DNA from: JAEXNA01 sp041676625 | GTDB lineage: Bacteria; Vulcanimicrobiota; Xenobia; Xenobiales; JADMJV01 | Direction of reading: 5' to 3' | Length of the DNA: 64,000 nucleotides | NCBI GenBank assembly: GCA_041676625.1 | Contig: JBAYRN010000002.1 | Span: forward strand, 59,700-123,699 | Shown: positions 7,877 through 15,176 of the stretch, piece after piece | Position numbering within the stretch: the stretch's first letter is position 1 | Layout: every line of letters starts with the position of its first letter | Translations under genes and position numbers: made by a program | Notes under the pieces: model-generated | Told to the model about the DNA's origin: nothing | The model's input: the letters and a program-made list of their open reading frames with translations, nothing else | Database searches by the model: none

Positions 7877-8151
7877 TCTTCTCCAAGGTCATCGGTACCG
7901 TGTGGGCCACCGAGCGGGTCGAGACGATCAAGCAAGCCGGCCTGAAGATGGTGGCGCCCTGGTGCCCCCTCACCGGAGAGCGGAAAGGGCCGCCTATTCT
8001 GGCCGTGGATCTGGTGGGGTGCCGTATTGAAGATTGTGTTTTGGTGGTGTACGAGGGCAGTTCCACCCGCTTTGCTCTCGCCGACAGTCGTACACCGTGT
8101 GAGGCCATTGTGGTGGGAATCGTCGACCGGGTCGACATGGAGGAAGAGTAA
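7873..8151 (+). CDS. BMC-P pentameric shell protein 3
   Basis: A 92-residue EutN/CcmL-type vertex protein starting with GTG at 7873 inside the previous gene's end. Landmarks are FSKVIGTVWATERVETIKQ, then PILAVDLVGCRIEDCVLVV and a final EAIVVGIVDRVD strand. It carries an extra loop (PWCPLTGERKGP) and two Cys residues in the middle strand pair. It is the third pentamer gene in the operon and stops four bases before the DeoC start. Confidence 0.93.
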   Translation: MIFSKVIGTVWATERVETIKQAGLKMVAPWCPLTGERKGPPILAVDLVGCRIEDCVLVVYEGSSTRFALADSRTPCEAIVVGIVDRVDMEEE

Positions 8152-8155
8152 AAGG

Positions 8156-9067
8156 ATGGATATTGAAGGTTTGGTAGCGCGGATCACCCAGGAGGTGATC
8201 AAGGAAATGACGCAGCCGGTCGTGAGCGTGAGCGCGAGCGAGCCGAGAACGACCACTCGCGACGGTAAGGTTTGTATGCTCAAGACTACCGGCGAATGCG
8301 CCGGGATAGGGTGCTGCGCTGAATTGGTCCCAGGGGCGGTGCGGGAGATCCTGCAGACCGGAGCTGATCGCGTGGGTAACCGGTTGGGCGGCGTGGTGGA
8401 CGCGGCCGATATCGCCGCCCGCATCGATCACACCCTGCTGAAGCCCACCGCCACCTCAGACGAGGTGCGAGAGCTCTGCCGGGAGGCGCGAGAGCATCAG
8501 TTCGCCTCGGTCTGTATCAATCCGGCTTTCGTGGCCCTGGCCGCGGAGCTGCTCCGGGGCTCTCCGGTCAAGGTGTGCACGGTGGTGGGCTTTCCTCTGG
8601 GTGCCACCACGTCGTTTACCAAGGAGGCGGAAACCCGAGAGGCGGTGGCCAACGGAGCCGACGAGATCGACATGGTGATCAATATCGGGGCCCTCAAGAA
8701 CGGCGAAGACCATCTGGTCGAGGAAGACATGCGAGCGGTGGTGCGAGCGGCCAGCGGTCGGGTGACCAAGGCTATCTTTGAAACCGCCCTGCTTTCCGAC
8801 GACGAGGTGATCAGAGCTTCTCGCATGGCCAAGCGTGCCGGCCTGGATTACGTGAAAACGTCCACCGGGTTTGGCCCGGGCGGAGCCACGGTCCATCACG
8901 TCTCCCTGATGCGGCAGACCGTGGGGCGCTCCATGGGCGTCAAGGCCTCCGGTGGGGTGCGCGATCTGGAGGGGGCTCGGGAGATGATCAAAGCTGGTGC
9001 CACCCGCATCGGGGCCAGCGCTTCGGTCAAGATCGTGATGGGTGAGCAGGCGACCGGCGGTTACTGA
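8156..9067 (+). CDS. deoC: Deoxyribose-phosphate aldolase, microcompartment cargo
   Basis: A 303-residue class I aldolase that splits 2-deoxy-D-ribose 5-phosphate into glyceraldehyde 3-phosphate and acetaldehyde. The barrel begins near residue 84 (IAARIDHTLLKPTAT). Asp172 lies in EIDMVIN, the Schiff-base Lys234 in DYVKTSTGFG and the second catalytic Lys263 in GVKASGGVRD. Residues 1-19 (MDIEGLVARITQEVIKEMT) form a likely encapsulation helix. A linker and a Cys-rich segment follow, with Cys40, Cys48, Cys53 and Cys54, which ordinary DeoC enzymes of about 220-260 residues do not have. AAAAGG precedes the ATG at 8156. The product acetaldehyde would feed the aldehyde dehydrogenase at 5691. Confidence 0.95.
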   Translation: MDIEGLVARITQEVIKEMTQPVVSVSASEPRTTTRDGKVCMLKTTGECAGIGCCAELVPGAVREILQTGADRVGNRLGGVVDAADIAARIDHTLLKPTATSDEVRELCREAREHQFASVCINPAFVALAAELLRGSPVKVCTVVGFPLGATTSFTKEAETREAVANGADEIDMVINIGALKNGEDHLVEEDMRAVVRAASGRVTKAIFETALLSDDEVIRASRMAKRAGLDYVKTSTGFGPGGATVHHVSLMRQTVGRSMGVKASGGVRDLEGAREMIKAGATRIGASASVKIVMGEQATGGY

Positions 9068-9773
9068 AGAGATCCTGCTGCTCCGGCGGCGACCGTTTCG
9101 GGACCGCAGCGACCTGGTCGACGGCTTGAGCCGGACCTCGGGCCGGGTGGCGGGCGTCATTCATCGTTCCAGGTCGTTCGTGCCGGACCCACCGATTCTG
9201 GTCCAGGCATCTCGACGGTCAGGGCCCAGTCTCGACACCTTTTCCCAGCCCCTCGTACTAAACGCCTATCCGGGCCTGCGGTCGAGTCTGGAGGCCATGC
9301 TGGTCGCGGGTTTTCTGGGCCGACTTTTTCTCGGTAGTTTGCCGGAGGCCGAACCCAACGAGGGCGCATTCGAGTTGCTCTCAGGGATCTATCAGGCGCT
9401 CGCTCGGCAGGCCGACCCCCGAGCGTGCGGGCTGTGGGGGCAGAGCCGGTTGTTGGAGTTACTGGGATTGGCCCCGCAGATCGAAGTTTGCGTGCTTTGT
9501 GGGTCCTCGGACCTGGTCGCCTTCTCTGCCCTCGAAGGCGGTGTGCTTTGCGGTGCTTGCTTCTCCGATAACGGTTTCCGGCTCCCGGAGGGTGAGTTGG
9601 GTTTGCTGCGTCGATTGAGACTCGACTCCTGGCAAGAAGTCTTGATGGGTGGACTCCCTCCGGGGGAAGTCCGGACCGCCGGCCGGGTCTTTAAATCTCA
9701 GCTTCAGGTTCACCTGGGGTTGTCGGACGACTATTTCAAGCGAGTTCTGCCAAAAAGAGAGGGCCAAGTATGA
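9042..9773 (+). CDS. recO: DNA repair protein RecO
   Basis: A 243-residue protein with the RecO layout: an N-terminal OB-like domain (EEILLLRRRPFRDRSDLV, SGRVAGVIHRSRS), a helical middle (LLELLGLAPQIEVCVLCG) and a CxxC...CxxC zinc site (CVLCG, then LCGAC). RecO loads RecA and anneals single strands in the RecFOR pathway. The GTG start at 9042 lies 26 bases inside deoC, so it is translated with the BMC operon even though its function is unrelated. Its end overlaps ruvX by 4 bases. Confidence 0.85.
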   Translation: MSRRPAVTEEILLLRRRPFRDRSDLVDGLSRTSGRVAGVIHRSRSFVPDPPILVQASRRSGPSLDTFSQPLVLNAYPGLRSSLEAMLVAGFLGRLFLGSLPEAEPNEGAFELLSGIYQALARQADPRACGLWGQSRLLELLGLAPQIEVCVLCGSSDLVAFSALEGGVLCGACFSDNGFRLPEGELGLLRRLRLDSWQEVLMGGLPPGEVRTAGRVFKSQLQVHLGLSDDYFKRVLPKREGQV

Positions 9774-10177
9774 AAATCCTGGGTATCGACCACGGGAAAA
9801 AGCGGGTGGGGGTTGCCGTTTCGGACGCGGGCAGAACTCACGCCTTTCCTCTGGAAGCGGTTTCGGGTACGGATCGCCACAGACTGCTGACTCGTTTACA
9901 GGAGTTGGTGGAGGAGCATCAAGTGACTGAAGTGGTGGTGGGGCTTCCCCTGACCATGCTGGGAGAAGTGGGGCCTCAGGCCGCTAAGGTGCAAGAATTT
10001 GTGGAGCGCCTGGGCAGAAAACTCGGCCCGGAAGTCCTGGTCACCACCTGGGATGAGCGCCTCAGTTCCGCCCAGGCTGATCGAGGTCGCGGCGCGGCCA
10101 AAGCACAAGAAGGAATGCGAGACATGATGGCCGCTGTGGTCATCTTGCAGAGCTACCTGGATTCCAGGAGCTCGTAG
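9770..10177 (+). CDS. ruvX: RuvX/YqgF Holliday-junction resolvase-like nuclease
   Basis: A 135-residue RNase H-fold protein of normal YqgF length, with ILGIDHGKKRVGVAVSD at 3-19 (first catalytic Asp), VVVGLPLTMLGE in the middle and DERLSS as the second acidic motif. The family acts in 16S rRNA 5'-end processing and has been linked to Holliday junctions. The ATG overlaps the recO stop. It is followed by mltG, a common bacterial order (yqgF-yceG). Confidence 0.93.
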   Translation: MKILGIDHGKKRVGVAVSDAGRTHAFPLEAVSGTDRHRLLTRLQELVEEHQVTEVVVGLPLTMLGEVGPQAAKVQEFVERLGRKLGPEVLVTTWDERLSSAQADRGRGAAKAQEGMRDMMAAVVILQSYLDSRSS

Positions 10178-10216
10178 GAACAGGAAGCCGTAACGGCGAC
10201 GCGAAGCGGCGCCTCT

Positions 10217-11215
10217 GTGAGACTTTTACTAAATCTCTTCTGGCTGGGTGTGGTGACCGCGATAGTCCTGGGTCTGGGCTTCGGCTGGTTTTATATGGAA
10301 GTGACCGTCCCGGCCTCAGAGGTGGAAGAGGCGGTGGTCTATCACGTCGTTCCGGGATCCACCGGACGCACCATCGCGGCCGACCTGGAAGAGAAAAATC
10401 TCATCGTCAACGCGCTGGCCTTCCGCTTGTTGCTGTCGGTCTACGAGAAGCAAAAGGGTGCGGCTCTGCAGGCCGGATATTTCGAGGTCGATCCCAAAAA
10501 AGACATTCGGGGGGTTCTCGATGATCTTCTTTACAGCTCTCCTCTAACCCGCACAGCCACCATCCCTGAAGGCTACGTCAAACATCAGGTCGCGCAAAGT
10601 CTGGAAGAGCAGGGTGTCGTTTCTTCGAACGATTTTGGTCAGGCTCTGACTTCGGTGGAGCCGGGTTGGAAGTTTCCCTCTGACCTGGAAGGCTATCTCT
10701 TTCCCAGTACCTACGAGTTTCCGTATGAGTGCACGGGTGAAGACGCCGTCCGCCAAATGACGGGGCAGTTCCAGGCCGTGGTGGAGCCCATGTTGGAGAA
10801 GTATCCCAATAAACCGCTGAGTCTACGGGACACGGTCATTCTGGCTTCCCTGGTCGAACGAGAGGCCCAGGTGGCTTCGGAGCGGCCGTTGATCGCGGGG
10901 GTCTACATCAATCGTCTGAATAAAGGAATGAAGCTGGAATGCGACGCCACCGTTCAGTTTGCTCTCGGTAAACAAAAAGAGTTTCTCCTCTATAGCGACC
11001 TGGAGATAGCTTCCCCATACAACACTTATCGCTATCAGGGGTTACCGCCCGGTCCGATCTGTTCGCCCGGAGCGGCCAGTCTGGAGGCGGCCTTCAATCC
11101 TAAAAAATCCGACTATCTTTTCTACGTTCGCAACGACGTCAAGAACGACGGAAGCCACGTTTTCGGGCGGGACTTCAGCGAGCACGAAGCCAATATCAGA
11201 AAGTATCAGAGGTAG
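10217..11215 (+). CDS. mltG: Endolytic murein transglycosylase MltG
   Basis: A 332-residue, single-pass membrane protein (TM about 4-26) of the YceG family that cuts nascent glycan strands and so ends peptidoglycan elongation. A LysM-like part around 40-100 precedes the catalytic domain, marked by EGYLFPSTYEF, ILASLVEREAQ (catalytic Glu near 214), GVYINRL, YNTYRYQGLPPGPI and SHVFGRDFSEHEANI. It starts with GTG at 10217. The 39-base gap after ruvX and the 9-base gap before udk keep it in the same transcription unit. Confidence 0.96.
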   Translation: MRLLLNLFWLGVVTAIVLGLGFGWFYMEVTVPASEVEEAVVYHVVPGSTGRTIAADLEEKNLIVNALAFRLLLSVYEKQKGAALQAGYFEVDPKKDIRGVLDDLLYSSPLTRTATIPEGYVKHQVAQSLEEQGVVSSNDFGQALTSVEPGWKFPSDLEGYLFPSTYEFPYECTGEDAVRQMTGQFQAVVEPMLEKYPNKPLSLRDTVILASLVEREAQVASERPLIAGVYINRLNKGMKLECDATVQFALGKQKEFLLYSDLEIASPYNTYRYQGLPPGPICSPGAASLEAAFNPKKSDYLFYVRNDVKNDGSHVFGRDFSEHEANIRKYQR

Positions 11216-11224
11216 AATAAGTTC

Positions 11225-11854
11225 ATGAAGTCATCGTTCGTGGTAGGAGTAGCCGGAGGCACCGGATCTGGCAAGACGACGGTGGCTCGAAAATTGGTGG
11301 AACTGTTTAAGCAGCAACCGGTTCGATTGATACCCCAGGATGCTTATTACAAGGACCTCGCCAATACGACGTTGGAGGAGCGAGCGCACGTCAACTTCGA
11401 TCACCCCCTGGCTTTCGACAACGACCTGCTGGTTCAGCATCTCGACCGATTGCTCGAAGGAAAACCGATCGATCAGCCGGTTTATAATTACATCACGCAC
11501 TCCCGAAGAGAGGAGACGGTGACCGTAGAGCCGGCACCGATCTTGATCGTGGAGGGGATCATGGTGCTGGAGGACGCTAACTTGAGGGAGCGTCTGGACA
11601 TCAAGGTCTATGTGGATACCGACGCTGATGAACGTTTCATTCGCAGAATGCAGCGCGACCTGATCGAAAGAGGGCGCTCCATCGACTCCATCGTGGAGCA
11701 GTACCTCTCCTCGGTAAGGCCGATGCATCTACAGTTTGTGGAACCCACCAAGCGGTATGCGGACGTGATCGTGCCCGAAGGAGGCACCAATCACGTGGCG
11801 ATCGATCTTTTGGCTTCCAAAATCAAGGCGATCCTGGACCTCGTCAATGTGTGA
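11225..11854 (+). CDS. udk: Uridine kinase
   Basis: A 209-residue nucleoside kinase that phosphorylates uridine and cytidine in pyrimidine salvage. The P-loop GGTGSGKT is at 11-18, followed by PQDAYYKDL and the long conserved NFDHPLAFDNDLL, then the Arg-rich region RRMQRDLIERGRS and the end signature VEPTKRYADVIVPEGG. It closes the long transcription unit that begins with the BMC genes. The link to nucleoside salvage fits a deoxyribose-phosphate microcompartment upstream, but the pairing may be chance. Confidence 0.95.
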   Translation: MKSSFVVGVAGGTGSGKTTVARKLVELFKQQPVRLIPQDAYYKDLANTTLEERAHVNFDHPLAFDNDLLVQHLDRLLEGKPIDQPVYNYITHSRREETVTVEPAPILIVEGIMVLEDANLRERLDIKVYVDTDADERFIRRMQRDLIERGRSIDSIVEQYLSSVRPMHLQFVEPTKRYADVIVPEGGTNHVAIDLLASKIKAILDLVNV

Positions 11855-11946
11855 GGGCGCGTCGGCTCAAGCGGCGAAGTGCTTTTCTACTAGTTTGAAA
11901 CAAAGGATATCGATCTTTGGCTATGGAACAAATCCCTGGAGGAATC

Positions 11947-12021
11947 ATGCGCACTGCCCTGGTAGTGCTCGTTTCCCTGCCGGAAAGCCCCCGGGAAAAT
12001 CATCGAGACGGAAGTGATTAG
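11947..12021 (+). CDS. Possible 24-residue leader ORF upstream of pilB
   Basis: ATG at 11947 follows GGAGGA at 11938-11943 (spacing only 3 bases) and opens MRTALVVLVSLPESP, ending with TAG at 12019-12021. The pilB ATG is the next base. The hydrophobic N-terminus and the TAGATG junction would allow translational coupling to pilB. There is no homology I recognise; it may be a chance ORF in the 167-base gap between udk and pilB. Confidence 0.3.
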   Translation: MRTALVVLVSLPESPRENHRDGSD

Positions 12022-13755
12022 ATGCTCGCAAGCTCAAAAGAAGAGTTAGGGTCCCTACTTGTAGAGGAGGGCTTTATTACGGCCCGCCAGTTGGACAAGG
12101 CCATGGAAAAGGCCGAGAGTTCGGGGGACAACCTTCAAAAAGTTCTCATCGCCATGGGTTACGTCACGGAAAAAGACGTGGTGGAAACTCTGGGAGCCAA
12201 GATGGGGGTCAACTTTGTTGACCTGGAAAAGATGAGTCTCGACCCGGAGCTTGCCCGGCTTATCCCCGAAGATCTGGCTCGGCGGTACAAGGTGGTGCCC
12301 ATCGCCCAAGACGACGCAAATAAGCTGACTCTCGCCATGATGGACCCCCGGGACGTTATCGCGACCGACGACATCAGTCTTATTACCGGGTTTAATATCA
12401 ATCCGGTGATCGCCACCGAAGAAGCCATCTTGAAGTCCATCAACCAGCAGTACGGTGTGACTGACCTGGTCGAAGTAGAAGACGTGGTTAAAGATATCGG
12501 AACCCAGGACTTCGGCAATATGGATTTCGAGGACGACATGGATGAAGAGATCGCCCTCGATAAGCTCAAGGAGATGGTGGACGAGGCGCCGATCGTGCGG
12601 GTCGTGAACCTCATCATCTCCCAGGCCATCAACGATAAGGCCTCCGACATTCATATCGAGCCTGAAGCCAAGTCGGTCCGGGTGAGGTACAGGGTGGACG
12701 GCGTACTGCACGACGTGATGAGCCCTCCCAAGCACATCCAGGCGCCGATGGTTTCTCGGATCAAGATTATGGCCAACATGGACATCGCCGAGCGCCGAAT
12801 TCCCCAGGACGGAAAGATCCACTTGACCCACGACGGCCGGGAGTTCGACCTTCGGGTCTCCACCGTGCCCACCGTGCATGGTGAGAAGACCGTCATGCGG
12901 ATTTTGGACAAGAGTTCGGTTATGCTCGGGCTTAATAAGTTGGGTTTTGCTCAGGACAACCTGGAGTTGTGGGAAAGCATCGTTGAAAAGCCCTACGGGA
13001 TGTTGCTGGTAACCGGTCCTACCGGTTCAGGGAAATCGACCACGCTTTACTCATGTCTTAACAAGCTTAATGCAGGCGACAAAAATATTACAACCTGTGA
13101 AGACCCCGTGGAGTATCAGATTCAGGGGATCAACCAGGTGCAGACCAATAATAAGGCCGGCCTGACCTTTGCCTCCGCCCTCAAGTCGTTCTTGCGGCAA
13201 GACCCTGATATCATCATGGTGGGTGAGATTCGGGACGGTGAGACAGCAAAGATCGCGGTAGAAGCCGCACTGACCGGTCACCTTGTGCTCTCGACCCTTC
13301 ACACCAACGACTCGACCGGTGCGATTTCGCGTCTGGTGGAAATGAAGGTGGAGCCGTTCCTGGTGGCATCCTCCCTGATTGGAGTACTGGCTCAGCGACT
13401 CGCGCGTTGTATCTGCCCCAACTGTAAAGAGAGTTTCACGCCTCCGGTTGAGGCGGTGCGCAAATTCGGTATGGCGATGTTCGGAGATACCGACATTCAG
13501 TTCTACAAAGGACGGGGCTGTGATCACTGTAAGATGACCGGCTACCGTGGCCGAAGCGGAATTCACGAAGTATTCCAGCCCTCAGACCGTACCCGACAAC
13601 TGATTTTGAATCGCGCTTCCGCGACCGAAATCCGGCAGGCTGCTATTGAAGAGGGAATGAAAACGATGCAGGACGATGGCCTGAGAAAGACACTGAATGG
13701 CGTGACCACCATGGAAGAGTGTTTGCGGGTCGTTTACATCGAGGGTGGAGAATAG
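12022..13755 (+). CDS. pilB: Type IV pilus extension ATPase PilB
   Basis: A 577-residue hexameric ATPase that powers pilus assembly at the inner membrane. The N-terminal MshEN domain (about 1-150) begins with LGSLLVEEGFITARQLDKA and is a known cyclic di-GMP binding module in PilB relatives. The GspE core shows SDIHIEP near 213, Walker A GPTGSGKST from about 332, Asp box and Walker B with PDIIMVGEIRD near 395. A zinc site consists of CICPNC around 464-469 and GCDHC around 498-502. GGAAG precedes the ATG. It is the first gene of the pilus cluster. Confidence 0.97.
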   Translation: MLASSKEELGSLLVEEGFITARQLDKAMEKAESSGDNLQKVLIAMGYVTEKDVVETLGAKMGVNFVDLEKMSLDPELARLIPEDLARRYKVVPIAQDDANKLTLAMMDPRDVIATDDISLITGFNINPVIATEEAILKSINQQYGVTDLVEVEDVVKDIGTQDFGNMDFEDDMDEEIALDKLKEMVDEAPIVRVVNLIISQAINDKASDIHIEPEAKSVRVRYRVDGVLHDVMSPPKHIQAPMVSRIKIMANMDIAERRIPQDGKIHLTHDGREFDLRVSTVPTVHGEKTVMRILDKSSVMLGLNKLGFAQDNLELWESIVEKPYGMLLVTGPTGSGKSTTLYSCLNKLNAGDKNITTCEDPVEYQIQGINQVQTNNKAGLTFASALKSFLRQDPDIIMVGEIRDGETAKIAVEAALTGHLVLSTLHTNDSTGAISRLVEMKVEPFLVASSLIGVLAQRLARCICPNCKESFTPPVEAVRKFGMAMFGDTDIQFYKGRGCDHCKMTGYRGRSGIHEVFQPSDRTRQLILNRASATEIRQAAIEEGMKTMQDDGLRKTLNGVTTMEECLRVVYIEGGE

Positions 13756-13876
13756 GAAGACGGGGGAGAAGGTTTGTCGTGAGGCATTTCCTTCCGAAGG
13801 AGAAATTTCGGCCTGGGAGGCGAAAAGCGCCTTTCGGACGATTTGTGGCTCACGTTAGAAAAGGAAACAGGGTTTT

Positions 13877-14962
13877 ATGGCATTAGCGCAATCTCTTAGA
13901 TTTACGATGGATGACCTGTTGCGGTTGTCGGTCGAGAAAGGGGCTTCGGACCTGCACCTGACGGTGGGGTTGCCACCGGTCTTTCGGATCAACGGAAAGT
14001 TAGTTCCAACCGAGTACGCACGTCTGTCGCCAGAGGAGACAAAGCGTCTGGTCTACTCGATCCTTAACGACAAGCAGAAGGAGAAGTTCGAGAAGACCTG
14101 GGAACTCGACTGCTCTCACGGGGTCCGCGGTTTTGGCCGGTTTAGGGTCAACGTCTTTCGTCAGAGGGGGGCTGTCGGCGCCTGTCTGCGAGCCATTTCC
14201 AGTCGCGTGATGCAGCGCGAAGAGTTGATGCTGCCCCCCATCGTGGAGCAGATCGTGAACCAGCCGAACGGATTGATTTTGGTGACTGGTGCCACTGGCG
14301 CCGGAAAATCCACGACTTTGGCGTGTATGCTCGATACCATCAATCGGGAGAAGAAGTTTCACATCATCACCATCGAAGATCCCATTGAGTATATGCATCC
14401 CCACAAGATGTCGATGATCAACCAGAGGGAAGTGGGCCAGGATACCCAGAGTTGGGCCAACGCCTTGCGAGCCACCTTACGGGAAGACCCCGACGTGATT
14501 CTGGTAGGAGAGATGCGGGACCAGGATACCATCGCCGGTACTCTCACCGCAGCTGAGACCGGGCACTTGGTGTTTTCCACCCTCCACACCTCCGATGCTG
14601 CCCAGACCGTGGATCGGATTGTGGACGTTTTCCCTCCGCACCACCAACACCAGATTCGAGTTCAGTTGTCCAGCGTCTTGACGGCTGTGTTCTCTCAACA
14701 ATTGGTGACCCGGGCCCGGGAGGATGGCAGGGTTCCGGCCATCGAGGTGCTGATCGCCACTCCCGCCATGAAGAACCTGATACGTGAAGGTAAGACCCAT
14801 CAGATCTACAATGCCATCCAGACGGGTGGTTCGGCAGGAATGCAGACCATGGAGCAGTCCCTGTTCGAGATGGTCAAGAAGCGCTTGATAACTCCGGAGG
14901 AAGCGCTGGACTGCACGATGCATCCGGAAGACTTAAAAAGAATGTTGGATTCAAATCGCTAA
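13877..14962 (+). CDS. pilT: Type IV pilus retraction ATPase PilT
   Basis: A 361-residue ATPase that powers pilus disassembly and twitching. Landmarks are KGASDLHLTVGLPP near the N-terminus, Walker A GATGAGKST at 138-146, ITIEDPIEYMHPH, Walker B DPDVILVGEMRD and STLHTSDAAQTVDRIVDVFPP. A characteristic C-terminal stretch is IYNAIQTGGSAGMQTMEQSL, close to the AIRNLIRE-type motif of PilT. The 121-base gap behind pilB contains AAAGG near the ATG and no terminator that I can identify. Confidence 0.97.
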   Translation: MALAQSLRFTMDDLLRLSVEKGASDLHLTVGLPPVFRINGKLVPTEYARLSPEETKRLVYSILNDKQKEKFEKTWELDCSHGVRGFGRFRVNVFRQRGAVGACLRAISSRVMQREELMLPPIVEQIVNQPNGLILVTGATGAGKSTTLACMLDTINREKKFHIITIEDPIEYMHPHKMSMINQREVGQDTQSWANALRATLREDPDVILVGEMRDQDTIAGTLTAAETGHLVFSTLHTSDAAQTVDRIVDVFPPHHQHQIRVQLSSVLTAVFSQQLVTRAREDGRVPAIEVLIATPAMKNLIREGKTHQIYNAIQTGGSAGMQTMEQSLFEMVKKRLITPEEALDCTMHPEDLKRMLDSNR

Positions 14963-15065
14963 GTAAAAAATATCCGGGCCAGAGGAATGGTCCGTTTTGC
15001 TTAGAACTTAATCAATAGTAGGGTTTCGAGCGGGGTTTTTCGCTCGAGTGAGGAAGGAGATAGGT

Positions 15066-15131
15066 ATGAGTGTAATTTGGTGGTTAGTACCGCTAGCGAT
15101 TTTGGTCACGGGCCATTTGACCCAGATCTAA
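15066..15131 (+). CDS. 21-residue hydrophobic peptide between pilT and pilC
   Basis: ATG at 15066 follows AGGAAGGAGAT with good spacing, the strongest ribosome binding site in this region. It encodes MSVIWWLVPLAILVTGHLTQI and stops with TAA at 15129-15131. The peptide would be a single short membrane segment. pilC begins 45 bases later with its own AGGGAGGT site. A strong site spent on a 21-codon frame suggests a small membrane protein or a translated leader. No homologue is known to me. Confidence 0.5.
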   Translation: MSVIWWLVPLAILVTGHLTQI

Positions 15132-15176
15132 TCGAAGGCATAGCATTTTTTTTGACACCTAGGGAGGTAGGCTCGA

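Noticed and set aside
13779..13886. 35-codon basic frame (GTG start) between pilB and pilT
   Set aside because: It has a moderate upstream site but overlaps the pilT start in another frame, lacks any recognisable pattern and is probably chance.
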